A DNA stretch of 7,932 nt from Pseudomonadota bacterium (GCA_022560215.1 JADFTO010000127.1:1-7932), one strand, 5' to 3'. Numbered from the stretch's first letter, positions 1-5,989 are shown. Translations and numbers: made by a program. The notes: generated from the letters alone by a model not told the origin.

Positions 1-186
1 CCAGATCAGGTTCTGAATGGCCATGGCCAGCGCGATGGTCTCCCGGTCCCAGCCCCGGGCCGCGGTCATGGGCTCGAGGAAGAGGCCGAAAATGGAGCGC
101 ACCCCGAACCCGATCATGGCGATCAGGCATCCCACCAGGAGGACGGCCAGGGGCGTGCGCCAGGGGTGCGGGCGACGGTCGGTCAT
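1..186 (-). CDS. MFS transporter, N-terminal part (runs off left edge)
   Basis: Only the first 62 codons are in the window, read leftward from an ATG at 184-186, and the frame stays open to base 1. A short polar start (MTDRRPHPWRTP) leads into a hydrophobic segment (LAVLLVGCLIAMIGFGV). This is followed by RSIFGLFLEPM and then RGWDRETIALAMAIQNLIW. That pattern, with 'GVRS.FGLFL.PM' after helix 1 and 'W.RE....A.AIQNL.W' in helix 2, is typical of the oxalate/formate-antiporter-like branch of the major facilitator superfamily, which are inner-membrane 12-helix secondary carriers. The substrate cannot be judged. The nearest purine-rich ribosome site (AAGG) lies about 11 bases upstream, so it is weak. 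The gene starts 86 bases after the stop of the TPR-oxygenase gene on the same strand. Confidence 0.85.
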   Translation of the reverse strand, partial: MTDRRPHPWRTPLAVLLVGCLIAMIGFGVRSIFGLFLEPMTAARGWDRETIALAMAIQNLIW

Positions 187-240
187 GGAAGGGTAAACCT
201 TAGTTCAGGGGGCCGCGTAAGCCGGGTCCTTGTCATATCC

Positions 241-272
241 CGCCCGCATGGCCCCTGTCCACTGAGCGGGCG
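241..272 (-). terminator. GC-rich hairpin just after the TPR-oxygenase stop
   Basis: CGCCCGC at 241-247 pairs exactly with GCGGGCG at 266-272, a 7-bp all-GC stem with an 18-base loop. It begins directly beside the TPR gene's stop codon (273-275). No T-run follows in the leftward direction, so an intrinsic terminator is possible but not convincing. It could instead be an attenuating or 3'-protecting hairpin. Confidence 0.3.
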
Positions 273-1973
273 TCACGCCGGCATCAGGTCGAAGGCGATG
301 GAAACCCGGGTGCCCGGGTCCCGGAAGGGGATGGTGCGGTGAGAGAAATAGGACGGGAACAGGATCATCAGGCCCGCTTCGGGGCGGAAGGCGCGGGTTT
401 CCGGCCGGGCCCGGTTGTGGAAGTGACCGGGGGGGCGGCCGAATTCGATCCAGCCGGCTCGCTCCCCGGCACGCTCCGCGATGAAGTCCGGCACACGGGC
501 ATAATAGACGCCGCTCAACCAGGCCGCCGGATGGATGTGGGGGATCTGGTGTCCCTGGCCTTCCATGACCACGCCCCAGACCGAGAGGACGAGTTCGTCC
601 GCCGCCGCCGCGATCCAGGGATGGCCGGGATCGGATCCCAAGTCCCGGCGGTAGGCGTCGGCGGCGGCCCGGATGGCGGTTTCCAGATCCGCGACCGGGC
701 CCCCGCCGAGCAACTCGCCCGAATGGCGGGCCTCCCGCGTGGCGTGGCTTTGCGGGGCCGGGCTCAGGCTCGGGTGCCCCTCCACGTGCCGGGCCAGCGC
801 CTCGTTGAAGGCGGCCAAGTCCGCGTAAGCATCCGGCGGCGGGATAGTGCGGGGCTTGAGAAAGCGCTCCAGGTCCACCAGGGCCCGGGCCTCGCCGGCC
901 AGGCCCAAGTCGCCTAGCGCCAGGGCCCGATAAGCGAGCACCGCGGTGTCCGCCGGGCGCCGGGCCAGGAATTCGTCGCAGACGGCAAGCGCCGCCTCGG
1001 GCTCCCCCTGCTCGAGCCGGAGGTCGGCGAAATTGGCGTGGGCCTTGGCGAAGTCCGGGTCCATGTGGAGGACGCGCCGGAAGGCCGCGCCCGCGTCCTC
1101 CAGCCTTCCTGTCTGTTGCAGGGCGACGGCGATGTTCAGCGCCGCCGCCGCGTGGCCGGGCTCATCGGCGAGCACGCGCCCGTAGGCCGCCATGGCGTCC
1201 TCGAACTCCCCCTTCTCCTGGAGCGCGATGCCCAGGTTGTAGCGGGCCTGGCCGAGTTCCGGCGCCGACTCCAGCGCCCGCCGGCAGTGATCGGCGGCGG
1301 CCTCGAAATCCCCCAGTTCCTGGAGCACGGCTGCCATGTTGGTCAACGCCTCCGGGCTCGATGCATCCAGGGCCAGGGCCGAGTCGTAAGCGGCGCGCGC
1401 CTCCTCCAGCCGGCCCAGCGCCGCCGCCACGTTGCCCTGCCCCAGCCTCGCCCCGGCATGAGCGGGGGCCATGGCGGCGGCTTTTCGGTAAGCGGCAAGC
1501 GCCTCATCGTTGCGCCCGCCCTTTTCCATGAGCACGGCCATATTGAACCAGGGATCGGCGTAGCCGGGATCGGCGGCGATGGCCGACCGGTAGGCCGCCT
1601 CGGCCTCGCCATCGCGGCCCAGCGCCGAGAGCACGTTGCCGAGGTTGTTGCCGGCCTCGGCGTGGCTGGGCGCGAAGGCTACAGCCGTTTGCAGCAGGTC
1701 CAGGGCTTCGGCGGCCAGGCCCGATTGGAAGGCCGCGGCGCCGGCGAGGTTGAGGGCGTCCGCGTTGCCGGGATCCGACTTAAGCGCCTGGCGGCAAAGA
1801 GGCAGGGCGGATTGCGCGTCGCCGGCACGAAGCGCGGCGGCGGCGCGTTCCAACAGGCCGGCGGAGGCAGGCCTTGGGGGCGGCGGGGACGGCGGCGGCG
1901 GGGGCCTGGGCCGGGCCTTCATCGCCCGGCGCCTGGGCGGCTTCCGGGGTTTCCGCTTTTTGACCTTTTTCAT
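273..1973 (-). CDS. TPR-repeat protein with C-terminal putative 2OG-Fe(II) oxygenase domain
   Basis: This is a 566-residue protein. Residues 1-23 are strongly basic (KKVKKRKPRK), and residues 22-35 are almost pure proline. About nine or ten 34-residue TPR units follow from roughly 40 to 365; typical units begin 'NNLGNVLSALGR', 'RYNLGIALQEKGE' and 'ALNIAVALQQTGR'. The C-terminal region (about 375-566) matches my recollection of the putative 2OG-Fe(II) oxygenase family often fused to TPRs. It has PHIHP with H479 and H481, then WLSGVYY, then LFPSYFSH with H545, then TRVSIAFD with R556 as the likely 2-oxoglutarate-binding arginine. The acidic iron ligand of the usual HxD motif is not evident. A substrate hydroxylase whose partner is held by the TPR array is an inference. 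I chose the ATG at 1973 because AAGGGAG lies just upstream. A TTG at 2009 would add 12 unremarkable residues. Confidence 0.88.
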   Translation of the reverse strand: MKKVKKRKPRKPPRRRAMKARPRPPPPPSPPPPRPASAGLLERAAAALRAGDAQSALPLCRQALKSDPGNADALNLAGAAAFQSGLAAEALDLLQTAVAFAPSHAEAGNNLGNVLSALGRDGEAEAAYRSAIAADPGYADPWFNMAVLMEKGGRNDEALAAYRKAAAMAPAHAGARLGQGNVAAALGRLEEARAAYDSALALDASSPEALTNMAAVLQELGDFEAAADHCRRALESAPELGQARYNLGIALQEKGEFEDAMAAYGRVLADEPGHAAAALNIAVALQQTGRLEDAGAAFRRVLHMDPDFAKAHANFADLRLEQGEPEAALAVCDEFLARRPADTAVLAYRALALGDLGLAGEARALVDLERFLKPRTIPPPDAYADLAAFNEALARHVEGHPSLSPAPQSHATREARHSGELLGGGPVADLETAIRAAADAYRRDLGSDPGHPWIAAAADELVLSVWGVVMEGQGHQIPHIHPAAWLSGVYYARVPDFIAERAGERAGWIEFGRPPGHFHNRARPETRAFRPEAGLMILFPSYFSHRTIPFRDPGTRVSIAFDLMPA

Positions 1974-2021
1974 GCGCTCCCTTGTATCAGGGAACGCGCG
2001 GGCGCCCAACAGGCGGGGGGG

Positions 2022-2177
2022 TCAGATCAGGGCGGCCAGGCCGGCGATGACGGCGGCCACGACCGCGGCCTCGAAGATGTGAAAAGCGCGAATATGGACC
2101 TTCCCGGCTTGGGAGCGGAGCGTATTGATGCCGAAGATTTCCATGCCGTCTCGTCCGCCGCGGAAGTAGTTGCTCAT
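2022..2177 (-). CDS. Small protein with one C-terminal transmembrane segment (51 aa)
   Basis: I do not recognise this protein. It begins MSNYFRGGRDGMEIFGI, continues through a short polar stretch containing R, K and H, and ends in a hydrophobic segment (IFEAAVVAAVIAGLAALI) at the very C terminus. That layout suggests a tail-anchored or single-pass inner-membrane peptide. The ATG at 2175-2177 has a GAGG about ten bases upstream. The frame is open up to 2288, but the extra 37 residues lack coding character. Codons are mostly G/C-ending, as in neighbouring genes. It ends 48 bases before the TPR-oxygenase start on the same strand, so the two could be co-transcribed. Its role is unknown. Confidence 0.6.
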   Translation of the reverse strand: MSNYFRGGRDGMEIFGINTLRSQAGKVHIRAFHIFEAAVVAAVIAGLAALI

Positions 2178-2291
2178 CTTGTTGTTGCCTCGAATTTGGG
2201 AAACCGCCGAGGGGGCGCCGGCGCTACAGGCCGAGGTCGGCCGAACGGTTCCCGTTAAGGGGGTGTCCTGGTCTCGCGAAATGATCATTGT

Positions 2292-2450
2292 ATGTCCCGG
2301 CTAAAGGAGTGCGGGGATGCGGGTATTTACAACCGATCCACCCATTGGCGCCAGCGGCGTTTCGTCAACGCAGCCATGCGTCTGGCGCAACTCGAGGCGG
2401 CCGGGCGCCCATTTCCGCCGGGCCTTTGCCAGCGCCGTGCCCTATCTTAG
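2292..2450 (+). CDS. Candidate small ORF (52 aa), unknown function
   Basis: This reading frame is open from the ATG at 2292 to the TAG at 2448-2450. Its product has protein-like character: STHWRQRRFVNAAMRLAQ continues into a predicted helix, LEAAGRPFPP. It is rich in arginine and has hydrophobic spacing suited to an amphipathic helix. Against it, there is no ribosome-binding site before 2292, and third-position GC is about 69%, lower than in the clear genes. It overlaps the 2317-2505 candidate in another frame, so at most one of the two is likely to be real. I know of no family for it. Confidence 0.3.
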   Translation: MSRLKECGDAGIYNRSTHWRQRRFVNAAMRLAQLEAAGRPFPPGLCQRRALS

Positions 2451-2505
2451 GCGTCCCGATGCCGCCGGCGGCGGCGGGCAACCACTAAGGAGGATCAAGC
2501 CATGA
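2317..2505 (+). CDS. Candidate leader ORF (62 aa) overlapping the cupin start
   Basis: This short ORF is supported by its signals rather than its product. A strong AAAGGAG at 2303-2309 sits seven bases before the ATG at 2317. Its TGA (2503-2505) overlaps the cupin ATG (2502-2504) as ATGA, the usual arrangement for translational coupling. The product itself is unconvincing, being rich in P, G, R and S with no hydrophobic core. It may be a leader peptide, a chance ORF, or a shadow of the 2292-2450 frame. The cupin gene has its own excellent ribosome site and does not need it. Confidence 0.25.
   Translation: MRVFTTDPPIGASGVSSTQPCVWRNSRRPGAHFRRAFASAVPYLRRPDAAGGGGQPLRRIKP
2486..2494 (+). promoter_or_regulatory. 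Strong Shine-Dalgarno site of the cupin gene
   Basis: TAAGGAGGA at 2486-2494 is a near-perfect anti-16S match. It ends seven bases before the ATG at 2502, which fixes the cupin start and suggests efficient translation. Confidence 0.8.
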
Positions 2506-2873
2506 CGCCCGGCGATGACTTCTTCAACCTCGACGATCCCGATCAGGGCATATTCCGGCAGCTGGCGCCCGGGATCTCGACCCGGGTTTTCGTCGGTGAC
2601 AAGGCCATGCTGTCGGTGGTCACCCTGGCTGCCGACGCGGAAGGCCGGGTCCATTCCCACGCCGAGGAACAATGGGGCGTGCTCCTTGAGGGAGACGCCG
2701 TGCGCATCCAGGACGGCAAGGAATTCGCGGTCAAGGCCGGGGACTTCTGGCTGACGCCGGGCGGCGTCCCCCACGGCATCCGCGCCGGTCCCTCCGGCGC
2801 CCGCATCCTCGACATCTTCAGCCCGCCTCGTGAGGCGTACCGGAAGAAGGGCGCGGGGTTCGCGGCGGATTAG
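2502..2873 (+). CDS. Single-domain cupin protein
   Basis: This is a 123-residue protein with one small beta-barrel cupin domain. Cupin motif 1 is visible as GRVHSHAEEQWGVLLEG, with H51 and H53 as metal-binding histidines and Q57 or a neighbouring Glu at the third-ligand position. Motif 2 is GDFWLTPGGVPHG, with H91 as the fourth ligand. The spacing is that of ordinary metal-binding single-domain cupins in the HxHxxEQ group. The family includes isomerases, dioxygenases, lyases and sensory proteins, so the reaction cannot be named. No signal peptide is seen, and a cytoplasmic location is likely. The start is fixed by TAAGGAGGA. The gene converges on the MFS exporter gene 104 bases downstream and has no co-directional partner, so context gives no pathway. 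Confidence 0.88.
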   Translation: MTPGDDFFNLDDPDQGIFRQLAPGISTRVFVGDKAMLSVVTLAADAEGRVHSHAEEQWGVLLEGDAVRIQDGKEFAVKAGDFWLTPGGVPHGIRAGPSGARILDIFSPPREAYRKKGAGFAAD

Positions 2874-2977
2874 AGGGGGCGCGGCGGTACAAGAGAAAGA
2901 CAGCAAGCTGTTCCGGGGCGACGGGACGCAGGATCAACCCAAGGGGCGACGCTATCTAGCCGCCACCCGATGCGCGC

Positions 2978-4240
2978 CTATTCGGCGGGGGCTCGTTCCG
3001 CCCCCTCCGCCGCTGCCCTCGCGGCGCGTCCCGAGAGCAGGACGACGATCATGCACAGGATCATGAAGGCCGCCGAGGTGTAGAAGATCCACGACGGGTT
3101 CCCCATATCCAGCATGAAGCCGTAGACCACGGGGGCGATGCCGCCGCCGAGGGACGAGCCCGAAAAGACGAAGCCGAAGACCTTGCCCGTGGCGCCCCGG
3201 GGGGCCGCGTTGCGGATCATCATGTCGCGCGCCGGGCGGATCATGCCGTTGACGAAGCCGGCGATGGTGAAACAGAAGACGATCAACGTGTAATGGAGAT
3301 CGACGCCGCCGATGATGGCGATCAGCAGGGCGGCGACGCACAACCCGCCGCCCGCCACCAAATCGTGGCGCCGGGTCTTGTCGGCCACGTAGCCGCCAGC
3401 GAGCACGCCGAAGGCGCTGGCGAAGAGAAAGCCGGAGACGGCGCCGCCCGCGGCGGCCACCGGCATTCCATGGAGCGCCATCAGCCCGGCGACGGCGAAT
3501 TCCCGGAGGCCGCTCCCCGCCATCGAGGAAAGGCTGAAGAAGAGGAAGAGGTAGAGGATCGGCGGCGAGGCGAGGACGTGGCGGAGCATAGCGCCCGTGG
3601 TCATGTCCGCGTCTTTCGCGCTTTCCGCCGCATCCTTCCGCTTGCGCTTGGCGGGCGCGCCGTCCCGGAGCACGCTCCACTGGGCGCCGATGGCGAGGGT
3701 CACGACGACGCCGGCCAGCCCGCTCGCCATCAGGGCCAGGCGCCAATCCCAGAGCGCCGTCAGGGTGAGGACGACGGCCGGCGCCAGCGCCGTGCCCAGG
3801 TGGCCGCAGAAAGTATGCACGCTGAACGACCGGCCCATGAAATTCTCGGGCATGGAGCTGTTGAGGATGCTGTAGTTGGTGGGATGGATGACGGCGTCGC
3901 CGAGCCCGAACAGGAGAAAGAGGGCCGCCAGCACGATCAGGGAGTCGGTGGTCCCGATCAGCCCGATGGCGAGCGAACAGGTGAGCAGGCCGAACAGCAG
4001 CATGGCCTTGGCGCCCATTCGGTCGACGGCGATCCCGGCGGGGAGCTGGAGTGCGCCCGAGGTGATCTTCCTGACGCTCAACAGCACGCCCAGAACCGTG
4101 TAGCTGACGCCCAGGTCCTGATGCAGGAAGGGAAGCAGGGGCGGCAGGGTCATGGCGTAGAAATGGCTCATGAAATGGGCCGCGCCGACCAGGCCCAAAG
4201 CCCTCACATGGGGTTCGCGAATGGCGGCGGCAACCTTCAT
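2978..4240 (-). CDS. MFS transporter, fosmidomycin-resistance (Fsr)-like
   Basis: This 420-residue inner-membrane carrier has the usual length and 12-helix layout of the major facilitator superfamily. Helix 1 contains AAHFMSHFYAMTLPPLLPFL, a signature I associate with Fsr-like exporters. The loop 2-3 motif A is GIAVDRMGAK (69-78), including the conserved Asp and Arg. GDAVIHPTNYSIL (114-126) and MGRSFSVHTFCGHLGTALAP follow, both typical of that subfamily. A charged cytoplasmic loop rich in K, R, D and A (about 190-220) separates the two six-helix halves. Drug or metabolite efflux is the usual family role, but the substrate is unknown. A GGAG lies about ten bases before the ATG. It is divergent from the FrnE-like gene, with 190 bases between the starts. 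Confidence 0.88.
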   Translation of the reverse strand: MKVAAAIREPHVRALGLVGAAHFMSHFYAMTLPPLLPFLHQDLGVSYTVLGVLLSVRKITSGALQLPAGIAVDRMGAKAMLLFGLLTCSLAIGLIGTTDSLIVLAALFLLFGLGDAVIHPTNYSILNSSMPENFMGRSFSVHTFCGHLGTALAPAVVLTLTALWDWRLALMASGLAGVVVTLAIGAQWSVLRDGAPAKRKRKDAAESAKDADMTTGAMLRHVLASPPILYLFLFFSLSSMAGSGLREFAVAGLMALHGMPVAAAGGAVSGFLFASAFGVLAGGYVADKTRRHDLVAGGGLCVAALLIAIIGGVDLHYTLIVFCFTIAGFVNGMIRPARDMMIRNAAPRGATGKVFGFVFSGSSLGGGIAPVVYGFMLDMGNPSWIFYTSAAFMILCMIVVLLSGRAARAAAEGAERAPAE

Positions 4241-4272
4241 GGGCCTACAACTCCGAGCCGGCGCTCCCCTGT

Positions 4273-4299
4273 AGGATACGCCGGCTTCCCTGGCATCAA
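4273..4299 (-). promoter_or_regulatory. Weak candidate promoter for the Fsr-like gene
   Basis: On the minus strand, TTGATG (4294-4299) and TATCCT (4273-4278) are separated by 15 bases, about 32 bases before the start codon. Each box matches four of six consensus bases and the spacing is short, so this is only a tentative call within the divergent region. Confidence 0.22.
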
Positions 4300-4430
4300 A
4301 TTAATGGTTCGTGCTTGAGAGCGATATCAATTTCCGAGGTGGCGCGGGCGGCGGCGGTGGGCCAATTCGGGCCCAATTCCCCGGCCCGGCCCAAGCCCCC
4401 CCATTCCCTCGCCCGCGCCGACGGGCTAGG

Positions 4431-5108
4431 ATGGCCGCTCCCACTGACCGCGAGGAGCCCAAGACGGTGCGGATCGACGTCATCTTCGATTCCGTCTGCC
4501 CCTGGTGCTACATCGGCAAGCGCCGGCTGGAGAAGGCCCTCGCCCTGCGCCCCGGCCTCGAGCCCGACATCACCTGGCGGCCCTTCCTGCTCAACCCCGA
4601 GATGCCGCCCGATGGCATCGACCGCGCCACCTACCTGGTCCGGAAATTCGGCAGCGAGGCCAGGGTGCGCCGGGTCTACGGCGCCATCGCCGACGCCGGG
4701 CAGTCCGAAGAGATCGACTTCGCCTTCGACAGCATCCGCCAGACCCCGAACTCGGTGGACTCCCATCGCCTGGTGCGCTTCGCAGGGGAGGCGGCCGGGG
4801 ACGCCGTCGAGGCCCTGTTCCAGGCTTATTTCCTAAGCGGCGCCGACATCGGCGAGCGGGACGTGCTGGTCGGCATCGGCGCCGGCATCGGCCTCGAGGC
4901 GCGCGCTTTGCGCGCCTACCTGGAAAGCGATGCCGACATCGACGAAGTGCTGGCGGAGAACGCCCGCGCCCATCGCCTCGGCATCAACGGGGTGCCGGCC
5001 TACGTGTTCGACGGCGGGATGGTGATTTCGGGGGCCCAGGACCCCGCCATCCTCGCCCGGGTGATGGACGTGGCCTGGGCCGGCGCCCCAAGAGCACTAG
5101 CGCTCTAA
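4431..5108 (+). CDS. FrnE/DsbA-family thioredoxin-fold oxidoreductase
   Basis: This 225-residue protein has a redox-active CPWC at 23-26 in VIFDSVCPWCYIGKRRLE. The cis-proline loop GVPAYVF begins at about 187, after HRLGING. This is the 2-hydroxychromene-2-carboxylate isomerase / FrnE branch of the DsbA superfamily, in which an all-helical domain is inserted into the thioredoxin fold (roughly 50-180 here). No signal peptide is visible, so it is probably a cytoplasmic thiol-disulfide oxidoreductase or isomerase rather than a periplasmic DsbA. I chose the ATG at 4431 because it gives the usual family length. A GTG at 4311 in the same frame would add 40 residues of Gly/Pro/Arg-rich, non-conserved sequence. 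The ribosome site is weak (CTAGG directly before ATG). It leads a tight rightward cluster. Confidence 0.9.
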   Translation: MAAPTDREEPKTVRIDVIFDSVCPWCYIGKRRLEKALALRPGLEPDITWRPFLLNPEMPPDGIDRATYLVRKFGSEARVRRVYGAIADAGQSEEIDFAFDSIRQTPNSVDSHRLVRFAGEAAGDAVEALFQAYFLSGADIGERDVLVGIGAGIGLEARALRAYLESDADIDEVLAENARAHRLGINGVPAYVFDGGMVISGAQDPAILARVMDVAWAGAPRALAL

Positions 5109-5123
5109 AGGCGGGTAGGCCCG

Positions 5124-5312
5124 GTGATCTTCCCCCTCTACGACGACAACCCGACCCGGCGCAGCCCCCTGCTCACCGTCGCCCCGATCGGGGCGACGAC
5201 GGCCTTCTTCCTTGCCGCCATGAGCACCGACAACCCCGATGCCCCGGCCGCCGAGGCCTGGAACCCGGCGCCGCCGCGGGACCGGCGCAAGGACGGGAAC
5301 AAGGACCGATGA
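5124..5312 (+). CDS. Short ORF with rhomboid-protease-like N terminus, probably a remnant
   Basis: This 62-residue ORF starts at GTG, 15 bases after the FrnE-like stop. Its opening, IFPLYDDNPTRRSPLLT, closely resembles the beginning of many rhomboid intramembrane serine proteases, which typically read 'PL.DDNPTRR.P.VT'. A full rhomboid needs about 200 residues, six helices and GxSG plus His catalytic motifs, and none of these follow. After one partly hydrophobic stretch (VAPIGATTAFFLAAM) the frame becomes polar (WNPAPPRDRRKDGNKDR) and ends. The TGA overlaps the next gene's ATG as ATGA. It may be a rhomboid gene reduced by internal deletion, with its start kept for translational coupling. An independent small gene from the ATG at 5220 (30 residues) is an alternative. 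The rhomboid link rests on pattern recognition alone. Confidence 0.5.
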   Translation: MIFPLYDDNPTRRSPLLTVAPIGATTAFFLAAMSTDNPDAPAAEAWNPAPPRDRRKDGNKDR

Positions 5313-5815
5313 CCAGCCCCCTGCACCAGATGACCATGGGGTACTCCGCCGCGGACGACCGGCTGATGCTCAGGCTTTCCACCCGGGACATGACCGAATA
5401 CCAGCTCTGGCTCACCCGCCGCTTCGTCAAGGTGATGTGGAAGGCGCTGATCCAGATCCTGGAAAAGGCGCCCCAGGCCAGCCCCCAAGCCAAGGGCCCG
5501 GTGATGGCCGCGGAACACATGGAGGCGGTGCGGACGGCGGAACTGTCCCGCAAGCACGACGAGGGCACCAAAAAGGCCACGCCCGAGCCCGAGCTGGTCA
5601 CCGGCGGCACGGTGAAGGCGGTGGCGGGCGGCCTGACCCGCCTGGTGTTCAACACCAAGGGCGGGCTCACCTACACCTTCACCCTGAACAAGAAGTTCCT
5701 GCACCTGTTGCTTCACCTGACCGCGTCCTGCTCGGCCCGGGCCGGATGGGACCTGGAGATGGCCGTCGGGTCGGGCAACGTGGTCATGCCGGCGGACCCA
5801 ACCCGCCCCCATTGA
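5309..5815 (+). CDS. Conserved-looking protein of unknown function (168 aa)
   Basis: I recognise a recurring alphaproteobacterial sequence type here but know no function for it. The N-terminal block, MGYSAADDRLMLRLSTRD followed by MTEYQLWLTRRFVKVMW (about 10-44), is its most distinctive part. A polar linker rich in A, P, K and E (52-97) follows. The second half is TGGTVKAVAGGLTRLVFN, then GGLTYTFTLNKKFLHLLLHLL-type strands, and WDLEM near the end. No signal peptide, membrane helix or known catalytic motif is seen, and it is probably cytoplasmic. The start overlaps the preceding ORF by four bases (ATGA), with AAGGA just upstream. Its stop lies inside the left copy of the 56-bp repeat that borders the insert. 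Confidence 0.8.
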   Translation: MTSPLHQMTMGYSAADDRLMLRLSTRDMTEYQLWLTRRFVKVMWKALIQILEKAPQASPQAKGPVMAAEHMEAVRTAELSRKHDEGTKKATPEPELVTGGTVKAVAGGLTRLVFNTKGGLTYTFTLNKKFLHLLLHLTASCSARAGWDLEMAVGSGNVVMPADPTRPH

Positions 5816-5865
5816 GGGGGCTCACCCGGGGATGGCGGCGGGGTTTTCCAGCAGGCGGCGGATGT
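5810..5865. repeat. Left copy of 56-bp direct repeat (duplicated gene junction)
   Basis: Bases 5810-5865 match 7535-7590 at 51 of 56 positions in the same orientation. The five differences are at 5820, 5841, 5855, 5863 and 5865. Both copies begin with CATTGAGGGG and contain CTCACCCGGGGATGGCGGCG. The left copy includes the stop of the 168-residue gene and a 12-codon mfd tail. It marks the left boundary of the AT-richer insert. Confidence 0.9.
5822..5860 (-). pseudogene. Orphan remnant of the mfd 3' end
   Basis: Read leftward, these bases encode RRLLENPAAIPG and a TGA. The intact mfd ends RRLLENLAAIPG and TGA at 7547-7585. The reading then diverges completely upstream, so this is a severed tail with no gene attached. 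The Leu-to-Pro change and other substitutions suggest it is no longer under selection. Confidence 0.85.
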
Positions 5866-5869
5866 TGGT

Positions 5870-5883
5870 TGTCTAATTAGACA
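5870..5883. promoter_or_regulatory. Perfect 14-bp palindrome, candidate operator
   Basis: TGTCTAATTAGACA at 5870-5883 is a perfect inverted repeat at the very start of the insert. A half-site, TGTCTAAA, recurs at 5935-5942, and the related TCTAAAT occurs at 5961-5967, both between here and the cyclase start codon. Such repetition in a leader suggests a dimeric regulator site. The MerR-type N terminus of the downstream protein is an obvious candidate binder. Confidence 0.5.
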
Positions 5884-5893
5884 GTTAGGCGAC

Positions 5894-5921
5894 TTGACGC
5901 CGGAATCTCATATGTTAAGAT
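5894..5921 (+). promoter_or_regulatory. Candidate sigma-70 promoter of the cyclase gene (distal)
   Basis: TTGACG (5894-5899) and TAAGAT (5916-5921) are separated by 16 bases, in the most AT-rich part of the window. They lie 10 bases downstream of the 14-bp palindrome. The -35 box matches five of six consensus bases and the -10 box four of six. The transcript would carry a leader of roughly 60 bases containing the TGTCTAAA half-site. Confidence 0.4.
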
Positions 5922-5942
5922 TGTGTAAATAGTCTGTCTAAA

Positions 5943-5972
5943 TTGGCGGCTCGTGGACAATCTAAATATAAA
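5943..5972 (+). promoter_or_regulatory. Alternative proximal promoter of the cyclase gene
   Basis: TTGGCG (5943-5948) and TATAAA (5967-5972) are 18 bases apart and directly follow the TGTCTAAA half-site. Long spacers of about 19 bases are typical of promoters controlled by MerR-family proteins. The leader would be only about ten bases, with GGGG at 5981-5984 as a weak ribosome site. Confidence 0.32.
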
Positions 5973-5989
5973 AGCGGACTGGGGCTTGC

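Larger units (their letters stand above)
2178..2501. promoter_or_regulatory. Divergent intergenic region with two small palindromes
   Basis: This 324-base stretch lies between the leftward 51-residue gene and the rightward cupin gene. It must hold the promoters of both groups, but no convincing -35/-10 pair stands out on either strand. It contains AACGG-TTC-CCGTT (2244-2256) and the perfect palindrome AATGATCATT (2280-2289). Either could be a regulator site, but both are short. The right half also contains two overlapping short ORFs, described separately. Confidence 0.4.

Noticed and set aside
1874..1913. G-rich tract taken as a separate regulatory repeat
   Set aside because: It is explained by the proline codons of the TPR-oxygenase N terminus. 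It is kept only as a note on possible G-quadruplex formation.
1974..2009. TTG start at 2009 for the TPR-oxygenase gene
   Set aside because: The ATG at 1973 has AAGGGAG just upstream, and the extra 12 residues have no conserved features.
1038..2258. Long plus-strand open frame opposite the TPR gene
   Set aside because: It is Arg/Gly-rich and lies antisense to a clear repeat-protein gene. Long antisense frames are common in GC-rich DNA.
2899..2912. ACAGCAAGCTGT hairpin as terminator between the cupin and MFS genes
   Set aside because: The stem is four to five base pairs with almost no loop and no T-run, too weak to call.
3293..4318. Long plus-strand open frame opposite the Fsr-like transporter
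   Set aside because: The product is low-complexity (G, A, E, Q, R, H) with no hydrophobic core. It mirrors the real transporter codons.
4311..4430. N-terminal extension of the FrnE-like protein from a GTG at 4311
   Set aside because: The added 40 residues are Gly/Pro/Arg-rich and unlike the family. The ATG at 4431 gives the normal length, and 4241-4430 serves as the divergent intergenic region.
4505..5308. Plus-strand extension upstream of the 168-aa gene in the same frame
   Set aside because: Upstream of 5309 the translation is Arg/Pro/His-rich shadow of the FrnE-like gene. The ATG at 5309 has a ribosome site and an ATGA junction.
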